Shown piece by piece: positions 1-7,798 of a stretch of DNA of 43,843 nt. Origin of the DNA: an uncultured Bacteroidia bacterium (GTDB lineage: Bacteria; Bacteroidota; Bacteroidia; Bacteroidales; Prolixibacteraceae). The notes beneath the pieces are model-generated. The model saw only the letters and a program-made list of their open reading frames with translations, made no database searches and was not told where the DNA came from. The stretch's first letter is position 1; each line of letters starts with the position of its first letter. The position numbers and the translations under genes are program-made. Location: NCBI GenBank assembly GCA_903905505.1, contig CAIVGL010000021.1:1-43843 (forward strand). Reading direction: 5' to 3'.

Positions 1-301
1 CGTTATTAGAGTTCAACCACTTCGTGGCTGGGACTTGGTTGTTGCAGTTTATCCATGGGTTAACATTCATGGAGCGTTAGACTTTCATGGGTTAGCACCC
101 ATAGTTATTAGAGTTCAACCACTTCGTGGCTGGGACTTGGTTGTTGCAGTTTATCCATGGGTTAACATTCATGGAGCGTTAGACTTTCATGGGTTAGCAC
201 CCATAGTTATTAGAGTTCAACCACTTCGTGGCCGGGACTTGGTTGATAGATTTTCCATGGGTTAAGAACCGCGATTAGAGAGTTCAACCACTTCGTGGCT
301 G
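1..301 (+). repeat. REP-like hairpin array, left block (102-bp tandem repeat)
   Basis: Two full copies and part of a third copy of a 102-bp unit start at 2, 104 and 206. Each unit holds three hairpins: CCAC-TTC-GTGG inside GTTCAACCACTTCGTGGCTG (11-30, 113-132, 215-234, plus a further copy at 282-301), TCCATG...CATGGA (52-73) and ATGGG-ttagca-CCCAT (87-102). The same hairpins recur on the other side of the transposase gene at 451-897. The block is best read as substrate or debris of that transposase, not as coding sequence. Confidence 0.85.
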
Positions 302-423
302 AGGATTTGGTTACTTTATACATTATGCGTAACCTATAAAAAAAACAGTAAACAAAGCTCTGAAAGAGCTTAATCTCAATAACCATAGGTGTATGCCGAT
401 GGTTAGTGAAAAAATATCTCTCT

Positions 424-440
424 CAGCCCCGAAGGGGTTG
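424..440 (-). repeat. REP-like hairpin just 3' of the transposase gene
   Basis: Read on the minus strand this is CAACCCCTTCGGGGCTG. It is the same design as the plus-strand repeat CAACCACTTCGTGGCTG, but both stem arms are changed in a compensating way (CCAC/GTGG to CCCC/GGGG) and the orientation is opposite. It lies 11 nt beyond the transposase stop codon. Together with the plus-strand copy at 933-952, 5' of the gene, it gives an inverted pair flanking the gene, as expected for REP-associated tyrosine transposases. Confidence 0.7.
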
Positions 441-450
441 AATATAGTCA

Positions 451-897
451 TCATGGAAAATAGTTTTCCGTGATTTCAATGCCTTGATCAGTTAGATACT
501 TTCTTAATTCACCGTTATAAGATTTTTTACGATGGTGTTTCTGCTGATTCTTTATATAATTAGCTATCATATCCTTGTCTCGCCAGGCATAGGTAAATGC
601 GCCATATCCAACTGCCCAGCCATAGAACAGCGGAAATTTCCCAGATTGTTTAATCCACAATGAAGTTGATGTTTTAATATCCCGCATTAGATCTGCCAAG
701 GCAATGGTTGGATTTAGTTCAATTAAAATATGCATATGATCCTCCATCCCATTAATGGCATATACAAAGCAATCTTTGTTTTTTAGAATCCCAATGAAAT
801 AGGCTAAGAGTTCCGCCCGATGATCTGCATCAAGGGTTTTATCGCCATTCTTTGTTCTAAAAACTAAATGATATAAGATTCGATAATAAGATGACAT
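451..897 (-). CDS. REP-associated tyrosine transposase (IS200-like, Y1/HUH)
   Basis: A 148-aa protein of the Y1 (HUH) transposase superfamily, which cuts and joins single-stranded DNA at hairpins. The HUH motif is H54-M-H56. The catalytic tyrosine is probably Y114 in NYIKNQQKHH, with Q118 and H121/H122 as the accompanying polar residues. The length is normal for a single-domain TnpA-like protein and the frame is intact, with an ATG start. No accessory TnpB/IscB gene is present. The gene is embedded in more than a dozen hairpin repeats on both sides, with an inverted pair immediately flanking it, which fits a domesticated RAYT acting on REP elements better than a free IS200 copy. Function is assigned by family; activity is not shown. 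Confidence 0.88.
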   Translation of the reverse strand: MSSYYRILYHLVFRTKNGDKTLDADHRAELLAYFIGILKNKDCFVYAINGMEDHMHILIELNPTIALADLMRDIKTSTSLWIKQSGKFPLFYGWAVGYGAFTYAWRDKDMIANYIKNQQKHHRKKSYNGELRKYLTDQGIEITENYFP

Positions 898-932
898 ACT
901 GTATTATTTTATATTAGGTTAGACTTTGTATT

Positions 933-1340
933 GTTCAACCACTTCGTGGCTGTATTTTCCATGGGCTAGCACCCGTGGTTATAGAGTTCAACCACTTCGT
1001 GGCTGCTCACATACTGCTATATCCCTAGGACTACACTCATGGTTATTCGAGTTCCATGGGCTAGCACCCAAGGTTATTAGAGTTCAACCACTTCGTGGCT
1101 GATGGCTCGTTTGCTGCACTAACCTAGGTCTGCACCCTAGGTTAGTAATATATAGCCACTTCGTGGCTTTCGTCGGATTGATATCTTTTCCATGGGTTAG
1201 CACCCATAGTTATTAGAGTTCAACCACTAGGTGGCTGAGGATTTGGTTGATATACTTTATCCATGGGTTAACACTCATGGAGCGTTAGACTTCCATGGGC
1301 TAGTACCCATCGTTATTAGAGTTCAACCACTTCGTGGCTG
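933..1340 (+). repeat. REP-like hairpin array, right block
   Basis: Further copies of the GTTCAACCACTTCGTGGCTG hairpin lie at 933-952, 986-1005, 1082-1101, 1154-1168 (shortened to AGCCACTTCGTGGCT), 1218-1237 (loop TTC changed to TAG, stem kept) and 1321-1340. Between them are second-family hairpins such as CCATGGG...CCCGTGG (near 959-979), AACCTAGG...CCTAGGTT (near 1120-1142), CCATGGG...CCCAT (near 1190-1207) and CCATGG...CATGG (1261-1280). Arm sequences differ between copies but mostly still pair. Apart from these repeats I see no gene between 897 and 1384. Confidence 0.85.
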
Positions 1341-1383
1341 GGATATGGTGCGCAATTAGTCGAACTAAACACAAAACATGACC

Positions 1384-3174
1384 CTAAAACCTCTCTCTTG
1401 GGGTATAATGGGTGTGCAAGAGGTGATGCGAAACTTCACCCAACGGCTCAGTAAGGAACTCGGAATAGATCTTAAGAATTTCGGGATTCTGATGTGACTT
1501 TCGAAGAGGCATACCCTGATCTTCGGCATAGATCGCCAATGCGCGCTTGCGTCGGATCTCTGGATTGGTCGGGATTGGCTGACCACCGCCACCCAGACAG
1601 CCACCTGGACAAGCCATGATCTCAATAAAATGATACTGCGATTCACCTGAAACGATCGAATCCATTAAGCTCTTGACATTGACAAGTCCATGAGCAACAG
1701 CGCATTTAAGTTCGATACCTTCCAAGAAAGACCAGTCGGGTAATGGGTTTTCAATTAATATCGAAGCCTCACGAACACCTTCCATCCCACGAACAGGCAT
1801 TATATTAAGATTTTCAAAAGGGACTTCGCGACCAGTCACCAGTTCATAGGCCGTACGCAATGCAGCCTCCATCACCCCTCCAGTGGCGCCAAAAATAACA
1901 CCTGCCCCGGTTGAAGCACCCATAATTTGATCAAAGGACCGATCGTCAAGTTTTAAAAAATCAATTCCAGCCTGCTTTATCATAATCGCCAACTCACGCG
2001 TCGTGAGTACATAATCGACATCTCGATAACCACTATCATGCATCTCTGGCCGATTAGCTTCAAATTTTTTGGCCGTACAAGGCATAATAGATACCGAAAC
2101 TATATTCTCTGGATTCAGATTAAAGTGCTTAGCATAATAAGTCTTAACTAAAGCTCCAAACATTTGCTGTGGAGATTTGCACGTCGAGAGATGGTCGAGA
2201 TAGTCGGGATACATATGCTCGATGTATTTAATCCAAGCTGGAGAGCAAGAGGTAGCCAATGGCAGTTTAACATTAGGATCATGATCTACCAACACTTTTT
2301 TAAGTCGCATAAGGAGCTCCGAACCCTCCTCCATGATGGTTAGGTCAGCAGAGAAATCTGTATCCATCACCGCATCAAAACCTAAACGTTTTAAGGCAGC
2401 AACCATCTTTCCCGTCACTCGAGTACCTGGTTCGAACCCCAACTCTTCACCAAGTCCGACCCGCACGGCAGGTGCTGTCTGAACAATCACAAACTTATCT
2501 TTATTCGCGAGGGCATCCCACACCTCTTCGATATAATTACGCTCTACCAAAGCACCTGTTGGACAATGATTGATACACTGGCCACAATTGGTGCAGACCA
2601 CATCGTTCATCGGCTTTTCAAAAAAGGTTGCAATCTTCATCCGATCCCCCTTGTAGGCAGCAGTTAAAGCACTTACCCCTTGTATTTCAGCACAGGTTCT
2701 CACACATCGCTGACAGCGAATACATTTGCTATCATCCTTTATCATGGAGGGGGAATAATGATCAATCTGATATTTCCGCAATGGTGCCAGCTGGATAAAA
2801 TCCTGCGTCATTATTTTATAATCGGAAGCCAATTTTTGCAATTCACAATTCCCATTCTTATAACACAACGTACAATCAGCATTGTGCTCGGAAAGGAGTA
2901 GCTCAATAATTTGTTTTCTAGCATTTCGAACTTTCAACGAATTGGTAAGAATTTCCATACCCTCTTCGCAGGGTGTAGCACAAGCTGCTGAGAGTCGTTT
3001 TTGACCCGCTATTTCGACGACACAAACTCTGCAATTTCCAGCGACGCAAAGATCTTTATGAAAGCATAACGTGGGGATTATTACACCGGCACAAACGGCA
3101 GCATCAACGATGGAGCTTCCCTCTGCTACCTCGATCTGCTTTTCATTGATGGTTATTTTTATCTTGGTTGTCAT
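1384..3174 (-). CDS. hydA: NAD-linked [FeFe] hydrogenase catalytic subunit (HydA type)
   Basis: A 596-aa catalytic subunit of a trimeric NADH-dependent, probably electron-bifurcating [FeFe] hydrogenase. Domains in order: N-terminal [2Fe-2S] ferredoxin (C37, C48, C51, C65); His-Cys [4Fe-4S] site (H97, C101, C104, C110); two [4Fe-4S] ferredoxin sites (C151/154/157/161 and C194/197/200/204); then the H-cluster domain with L1 TSCSPAW (308-314), L2 MPCTAKKFE (364-372) and L3 EIMACPGGCLGGGGQP (518-533). L1 has Ser where many enzymes have a second Cys. It is the last gene of an operon with the NuoF-like (20 nt upstream) and NuoE-like subunits. The maturases HydEFG are not in the window. The family is clear; bifurcation is inferred from subunit composition. 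Confidence 0.93.
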   Translation of the reverse strand: MTTKIKITINEKQIEVAEGSSIVDAAVCAGVIIPTLCFHKDLCVAGNCRVCVVEIAGQKRLSAACATPCEEGMEILTNSLKVRNARKQIIELLLSEHNADCTLCYKNGNCELQKLASDYKIMTQDFIQLAPLRKYQIDHYSPSMIKDDSKCIRCQRCVRTCAEIQGVSALTAAYKGDRMKIATFFEKPMNDVVCTNCGQCINHCPTGALVERNYIEEVWDALANKDKFVIVQTAPAVRVGLGEELGFEPGTRVTGKMVAALKRLGFDAVMDTDFSADLTIMEEGSELLMRLKKVLVDHDPNVKLPLATSCSPAWIKYIEHMYPDYLDHLSTCKSPQQMFGALVKTYYAKHFNLNPENIVSVSIMPCTAKKFEANRPEMHDSGYRDVDYVLTTRELAIMIKQAGIDFLKLDDRSFDQIMGASTGAGVIFGATGGVMEAALRTAYELVTGREVPFENLNIMPVRGMEGVREASILIENPLPDWSFLEGIELKCAVAHGLVNVKSLMDSIVSGESQYHFIEIMACPGGCLGGGGQPIPTNPEIRRKRALAIYAEDQGMPLRKSHQNPEILKIYSEFLTEPLGEVSHHLLHTHYTPRERF

Positions 3175-3194
3175 GGCCGAATCTCTTACACATA

Positions 3195-4379
3195 TTAATA
3201 AATCATCTCTTCTCTGAAATTCTCAACAATCGACGAAAATGAATTAGCCACCGATTGTCCGAGTCCACACTTGGCAGTATATTGCATGGTTTCGGTTAAG
3301 CGAAGCAGCTTATCCAGATAAAGCGCATTTTTCTCACCACGCTTAACTGCTTTTATCCCATTTAGCAATTGCTGGCAGCCTACCCGACATGGAGTGCATT
3401 GACCACACGATTCTTCGCGAAAAAACTCGAGGTAATTATCAAGCACGTTATACATCGAACGCGAACTATTAAACAGCATCATTGAGCCGCCAGTTGGGAG
3501 TGATATACCGGTTAGTTTACCTTGAAATCCAATGGTTGTCTCCGCGAATCGTTTCTGTGGGACTAAAAAGCCAGATGCACCGCCAACTTGGACGGCTTTG
3601 GTATCGCCGTCGCCAAAATCATGAACAAAGTCAAGGAGACTCATCCCAAGTTCAAGCTCATAGATACCAGGTTTTGGCGTGTCGCCTGAAACGGAGAAAA
3701 GCTTAGATCCGCGCGAATATTGAACGCCTAGGTCGTAAAACCGTTTAGCTCCATATTTAAAAATGGTATAAGTATGGGCTAGAGTTTCGACATTGTTAAT
3801 CACAGTTGGCTTGCCAAGGTAACCAAACGATGTGGGATAAGGAGGTTTATTTCTAGGCTCACCACGCTTCCCCTCCATAGACTCGAACAGAGCGGTCTCT
3901 TCGCCACAGATATAAGCACCCGCTCCCATAAAGAGATTAATCCGAAAATCAAAATTAAGTTCTTGACAGGTGGCTTGAAATTCTTGTATGGCTTTGTTCA
4001 AGGCAGGCTGAAGGAAGAAATATTCGCCTCGAAGATAGATATAGGCCTCGTGAGATCCAACAACATAACCACAGATAGCCATAGCGGTAAGCACCTTCAT
4101 CGGGACCTTGGTCAAGATCTCGCGATCTTTAAACGTTCCAGGCTCACCTTCGTCGGCATTACATATGATATATTTGATCGGATTCAATTCATCAGCCGCC
4201 AGCTTCCATTTAAAACCAGTGGGAAAACCGGCTCCTCCCCTTCCTTTAAGCTCTGAGCTGATTAGTTCATTGATCAGCTCCGCAGAGGGTCTACCTAGAC
4301 TTTTCTGTAAAATCTCTTTCCAGTCTGATTCATCTTGAAATATAAAATCAACCCGCTTAAGATCATATCCTGGTGTCAT
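3195..4379 (-). CDS. hydB: NuoF-like NADH-binding subunit of [FeFe] hydrogenase (HydB type)
   Basis: A 394-aa flavoprotein of the NuoF/HydB family that passes electrons between NAD(H) and the iron-sulfur chain via FMN. Visible motifs are the NADH-binding glycine-rich loop GRGGAGFPTGFKW (46-58), the FMN-site segment CNADEGEPGTFKDRE (73-87), CGEETAL (158-164) and the [4Fe-4S] ligands C325, C328, C331 (ESCGQCTPCRVG) and C371. It is shorter than the roughly 600-aa HydB of thermophilic bifurcating enzymes: the N-terminal thioredoxin-like domain and the C-terminal ferredoxin domain are absent, so it has the NuoF layout. Its start overlaps the end of the NuoE-like gene by 17 bp, indicating translational coupling. 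Confidence 0.92.
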   Translation of the reverse strand: MTPGYDLKRVDFIFQDESDWKEILQKSLGRPSAELINELISSELKGRGGAGFPTGFKWKLAADELNPIKYIICNADEGEPGTFKDREILTKVPMKVLTAMAICGYVVGSHEAYIYLRGEYFFLQPALNKAIQEFQATCQELNFDFRINLFMGAGAYICGEETALFESMEGKRGEPRNKPPYPTSFGYLGKPTVINNVETLAHTYTIFKYGAKRFYDLGVQYSRGSKLFSVSGDTPKPGIYELELGMSLLDFVHDFGDGDTKAVQVGGASGFLVPQKRFAETTIGFQGKLTGISLPTGGSMMLFNSSRSMYNVLDNYLEFFREESCGQCTPCRVGCQQLLNGIKAVKRGEKNALYLDKLLRLTETMQYTAKCGLGQSVANSFSSIVENFREEMIY

Positions 4380-4854
4380 CAGCTCCTCCTTTCTTATTCA
4401 AATAGCCACTTAGAATCTCACGAACTTTTTCAGGGGTAAGATCCGTATAAACATCGAAATTAATCAGCATAGCAGGTGCCATATGACAGAACCCAAGGCA
4501 ATTGGTTTGAAGCAAGGAGAACATCCCATCTGGTGTGGTCTCCCCAACTTTTATTTTCAACATATCCTCAATGGCCATCAGAACTTGATTTTTCCCCTTC
4601 ATGGAACAGGTGATCGTCTTACAGATACGGATCAAGTACTTCCCCATCTTCTTATATTCCAAGAAGGAGTAAAAAGTTGCGGTGCCATAAACCTCTGCGG
4701 CTGGAAGATTTAGCGCCCTTGCGATCTCTATCATCGCATATTCAGAAAGATAATTCTCTTGCTTAACCACCCCTTGTAGAATAGGCAAAAGACTACTCCT
4801 ATCTCGACCATATTGGCCAGCTAGGTTATCGATAAGTTCTAATACAGCAACCAT
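4363..4854 (-). CDS. hydC: NuoE-like [2Fe-2S] subunit of [FeFe] hydrogenase (HydC type)
   Basis: A 163-aa thioredoxin-fold ferredoxin of the NuoE/HydC family. The [2Fe-2S] ligands are C78 and C83 (ICKTITC) and C119 and C123 (NCLGFC), with the family motif GTATFYSFL (57-65). It is the first gene of the hydrogenase operon, with the order NuoE-, NuoF- and HydA-type subunits, as is common for NADH-dependent [FeFe] hydrogenases. The start is an ATG with no Shine-Dalgarno sequence. Upstream lie a CRP/FNR-like dyad (4955-4968) and a -7 element (4925-4932), so anaerobic or redox-dependent activation is likely. Confidence 0.92.
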   Translation of the reverse strand: MVAVLELIDNLAGQYGRDRSSLLPILQGVVKQENYLSEYAMIEIARALNLPAAEVYGTATFYSFLEYKKMGKYLIRICKTITCSMKGKNQVLMAIEDMLKIKVGETTPDGMFSLLQTNCLGFCHMAPAMLINFDVYTDLTPEKVREILSGYLNKKGGADDTRI

Positions 4855-4924
4855 GATTTGCGTTTATTAAAAAGAGAACCAAAAAGGTCAAGCCTTATTT
4901 AAAATAGCACGAACGAAGTGTATT

Positions 4925-4968
4925 TAAAGTTAGAAAAATGGACCAATTATAAATATGACAAAAGTCAT
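4925..4968 (-). promoter_or_regulatory. Predicted hydC promoter with CRP/FNR-like site
   Basis: ATGAC-AAAA-GTCAT at 4955-4968 is a perfect 5-4-5 dyad of the CRP/FNR-family type. On the minus strand a -7 element TAACTTTA (4932 to 4925, one mismatch to TAnnTTTG) follows. If the first base of that box is -12, the dyad is centred at -41.5, the class II activator position, and no -33 TTTG is found where it would lie, as expected for an activator-dependent promoter. The leader would be about 66 nt. The regulator itself is not identified. Confidence 0.6.
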
Positions 4969-5038
4969 GTTTGAAAGAAAAATAGTTATACAACATATGA
5001 ATCCAGCTCAGCACTAGAATAGTTTATTCTCCTGGATC

Positions 5039-5079
5039 ATACCTTGTTTATGGTACTATTTATACCCTTTAATTGGGAT
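5039..5079 (+). promoter_or_regulatory. Tandem dyad operators upstream of thrC
   Basis: Site A is ATACC-TTGTTTAT-GGTAC (5039-5056) and site B is ATACC-CTTTAATT-GGGAT (5062-5079). Both have 5-bp arms separated by 8 nt, with centres 23 bp apart. The same arrangement occurs before cysJ (15052-15091), and the A sites share 14 of the 16 bases TACC-N8-GGTA. Site B touches the -33 element of the thrC promoter. The binding protein is unknown. Confidence 0.6.
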
Positions 5080-5109
5080 TTGAGAACTCAATAAGTGAAC
5101 GCAAATTTG
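5079..5109 (+). promoter_or_regulatory. Predicted thrC promoter
   Basis: TTTG at 5079-5082, a 19-nt spacer and CAAATTTG at 5102-5109 match the Bacteroidota primary-sigma pattern (TTTG, 19 nt, TAnnTTTG) with one mismatch in the -7 box. The predicted start of transcription near 5114 gives a leader of about 63 nt. An inverted repeat TTGAG-AA-CTCAA (5080-5091) lies in the spacer. Confidence 0.6.
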
Positions 5110-5176
5110 TATCATCACAAAGAGCATCCGAATTCAAGAAATTGAAAAAAAGGAATCGACCTTAAAACAATTTAAA

Positions 5177-6400
5177 ATGGCAAATCTAGAGCAACCTCAA
5201 CAAGACCTTAAAAGCAAGAATAGCTTTATCTTACATCTGAAATGTTCAGGTTGCGGAACCCTCTATCCGCATGATGCCATTCAGAATTTCTGTCTGAATC
5301 CAGAGTGTCAAGAAACGTTATTGGCTGAATACAATCTTACTCCAGGGTTAGTCTCTAAATCCGATTTGCAGAACAGACCCAATAACATGTGGCGTTACAA
5401 GGAGTTCTTACCAATTAACGATGATGACAATATTGTTAGTCTGGGCGAAGGTGGTACTCCCCTATTTAAGGCAAACCGATTAAACAAGACCATCGGTATT
5501 GAGGAGGTCTATTGGAAAGACGAAGGAGGCAATCCCACAGGGTCTTTTAAAGCCCGAGGGATGAGCACGGCGATCTCAAAAGCCAAAGAGTTAGGAATTA
5601 CAAAAGTTGCCATACCAACGGCAGGCAATGCAGGGGTTGCATTGGCAGCTTATGGGACAAGAGCCGGGTTAAACGTTCATGTGTTTATGCCTAAAGAAAC
5701 ACCAGATCAGCATAAACGGGAAGTCAAATATTATGGGGCTCAACTCACCGAGATAGATGGAAATATTGGCGACTGCGGTAAACTAGTCGCTGAATTATGC
5801 GCTAAAGGAGAGTGGTTTAACATGTCGACCTTGAAAGAACCTTATCGCTTAGAAGGGAAGAAAACCATGGGTTATGAACTGGCGGAGCAATTAAACTGGG
5901 AGTTACCCGATGTTATTTTATATCCTACTGGCGGAGGTACTGGACTTATCGGATTTTGGAAAGCCTTTAACGAATTAGAGAGTCTTGGCTGGATTGGGTC
6001 AAAAAGGCCACGATTAGTTGCTGTCCAGTCGGAAAATTGCAATGGAATAGTGACTGCCTTTCACCAGCAACTGGTTAAATCGGAGGCTGTTGATCGGGGA
6101 TTTACCATTGCCAATGGTCTGCGTGTCCCAAAATCGTTCGCCGACAAGTTGATCCTAAAGATTCTGTATGAAAATAACGGATATGCCATTAGTGTTTCTG
6201 ATCGAGAAATCAACGATTCATTACAAGAGGTAGCTCGTTTAGAAGGGATGTTTGTTGCACCTGAAGGGGCCGCATTATGGGCCGCCCTAAAAAGACTTAA
6301 AGCCGAAAACCGTATTCAGTCGCACGAAAAAGTGGTCTTAATCAATACTGGAACTGGCTATAAATACCTTGAAAATATTTTTGTAGGAGAGAATATCTAA
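5177..6400 (+). CDS. thrC: Threonine synthase
   Basis: A 407-aa PLP enzyme that converts O-phospho-L-homoserine to L-threonine. The N terminus has a small zinc-ribbon-like segment (C23, C26, C39, C44). The PLP lysine is K125 in GGNPTGSFKARG (117-128), the substrate-site loop follows at PTAGNAG, and the glycine-rich phosphate-binding loop is PTGGGTG. This is the layout of the shorter, plant/archaeal-like class of threonine synthase. The ATG start lies in an AT-rich context with no Shine-Dalgarno. The gene is divergent from the hydrogenase operon and convergent with the symporter gene, overlapping its end by 4 bp. The upstream dyads are shared with cysJ. Confidence 0.93.
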   Translation: MANLEQPQQDLKSKNSFILHLKCSGCGTLYPHDAIQNFCLNPECQETLLAEYNLTPGLVSKSDLQNRPNNMWRYKEFLPINDDDNIVSLGEGGTPLFKANRLNKTIGIEEVYWKDEGGNPTGSFKARGMSTAISKAKELGITKVAIPTAGNAGVALAAYGTRAGLNVHVFMPKETPDQHKREVKYYGAQLTEIDGNIGDCGKLVAELCAKGEWFNMSTLKEPYRLEGKKTMGYELAEQLNWELPDVILYPTGGGTGLIGFWKAFNELESLGWIGSKRPRLVAVQSENCNGIVTAFHQQLVKSEAVDRGFTIANGLRVPKSFADKLILKILYENNGYAISVSDREINDSLQEVARLEGMFVAPEGAALWAALKRLKAENRIQSHEKVVLINTGTGYKYLENIFVGENI

Positions 6401-7788
6401 GGGAGGTCATTCGAAAAATCAAGGGCTTTTTGATTATCAAATTTTTTCTCCCATTTAGCCATGACAATGGTTGCGGTGCAGTTTCCAATGACGTTAACTG
6501 TTGTGCGAGCCATATCCATTAACACGTCGATACCCAAGATTAGAAATACCGGTGTGGTAGGTAAACCAAAGCTAGACAAGGTGCCTAAAAGAACCACCAA
6601 AGAAGCACGCGAAACGCCGGCCACCCCTTTACTGGTAAGCATCAAAACTAGACACATCGCCACTTGCTGACCAATGGATAAGTCGATGCCGGCCACCTGA
6701 GCCACGAAGACACAAGCCAAGGAAAGGTATAGCGAGGTTCCATCTAAGTTAAAACTATATCCCGTTGGAATCACAAAAGCGACGATTTCGCGAGGCACAC
6801 CAAATCGCTCCATCGATTCCAAGGCTGATGGAAGGGCAGATTCTGAGTTCGCAGTCGCAAAGGCTATTGAAGCCGGTTCACTAACCGCAAGAAGGTATTG
6901 CCTAAACGGAATTCGCAAAAGCAGAACCATCGGAAATATGATCAATATCAGAAAGGCAAACAACGCGACATACAACGTCGCTAATAACTTTAACAAACTC
7001 GATAGAACATCCATTCCAAGCTGACCAATGGTAAAGGCTATAGCGGCAAAAACAGCCACTGGAGCATAATACATAATTAGGTTAGTAAACTTAAACATCA
7101 CCTCAGCCAGGCTCTCTGTGAATTTTAGGATCGGCATCCGATGTTTACTCCCAATTTTTGCCAGTGCGATTCCGAAAATAATGCTAAACACCACCACTTG
7201 TAGAATATTACCTTCAAAAACTGATTTTGCGATATTCTCAGGGAACATATTCAATAGAAAGCCAGACCAGGAATGCACTTTCGAGGCCACTTCTGGAGCA
7301 TTTGCACCTGCGGGTAAAACAACGCCCACGCCAGCCTTACTTATGTTTATGGCCACTAATCCAATCACTAAAGCAATGGTTGAAACCACTTCAAAGTAAA
7401 GAATCGATTTCCAACCTAACCGACCAATAAGTTTAAGATCGCTATGACCTGCAATGCCATTAACGAGCGTTGCAAAAATCAGTGGAGCAATAATTGTTTT
7501 TATCAGTCGAAGGAAAATATCGCTTAAAAACTGCATCTCTTTCGCGATAGCAGGAAGGTCGTGACCAAACTCAGCACCCGCGACAATACTAATCAGAATC
7601 CAGATCGTTAAGGAGCGTTGCTTTAGTCCAAACAACACAAGAAGTAGAATATTGAAGATGCGAAATGCTGTAAAAGAGGAAGCATCAAGAGCCATAAGCT
7701 GGTACGACGACAAGGCAAACAGCAGTATCGTAATGGATGAGATTACAATACAACTTAGGTCGAGCAGTTTGGCGTATTTTTTTAACAT
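6397..7788 (-). CDS. Dicarboxylate/amino acid:cation symporter (DAACS family)
   Basis: A 463-aa inner-membrane transporter of the GltP/GltT/DctA family, which imports glutamate, aspartate or C4-dicarboxylates with Na+ or H+. The hallmark regions are the serine-rich hairpin ATANSESALPSALESMERFG (about 302-321), the GYSFNLDGTSLYL segment with NLDGT in place of the usual NMDGT, and the second hairpin region around SKGVAGVSRASLVVL. Compared with typical family members there are about 50 extra N-terminal residues forming two extra hydrophobic segments. Substrate cannot be decided from sequence. Its 3' end overlaps that of thrC by 4 bp; the FGE-type lipoprotein gene ends 10 nt upstream, so the two may be co-transcribed. 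Confidence 0.9.
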   Translation of the reverse strand: MLKKYAKLLDLSCIVISSITILLFALSSYQLMALDASSFTAFRIFNILLLVLFGLKQRSLTIWILISIVAGAEFGHDLPAIAKEMQFLSDIFLRLIKTIIAPLIFATLVNGIAGHSDLKLIGRLGWKSILYFEVVSTIALVIGLVAINISKAGVGVVLPAGANAPEVASKVHSWSGFLLNMFPENIAKSVFEGNILQVVVFSIIFGIALAKIGSKHRMPILKFTESLAEVMFKFTNLIMYYAPVAVFAAIAFTIGQLGMDVLSSLLKLLATLYVALFAFLILIIFPMVLLLRIPFRQYLLAVSEPASIAFATANSESALPSALESMERFGVPREIVAFVIPTGYSFNLDGTSLYLSLACVFVAQVAGIDLSIGQQVAMCLVLMLTSKGVAGVSRASLVVLLGTLSSFGLPTTPVFLILGIDVLMDMARTTVNVIGNCTATIVMAKWEKKFDNQKALDFSNDLP

Positions 7789-7798
7789 CGAGCGTAAT

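Noticed and set aside
35-265. Open frame for a 76-aa repeat protein in the left repeat block
   Set aside because: It is only the translation of the 102-bp tandem unit; the DNA is explained by REP hairpins, and the same hairpins elsewhere do not keep a frame.
1-1340. CRISPR array in the repeat-rich left end
   Set aside because: Repeats are hairpins of unequal spacing with repetitive, not unique, spacers; no cas genes are present.
2680-2901. Plus-strand open frames inside the hydrogenase and other minus-strand operons
   Set aside because: Shadow frames of strongly conserved genes; no independent evidence for coding.
5080-5176. Riboswitch in the thrC or cysJ leader
   Set aside because: Leaders are short or unstructured to the eye, and no SAM, TPP or cobalamin core motif was recognised.
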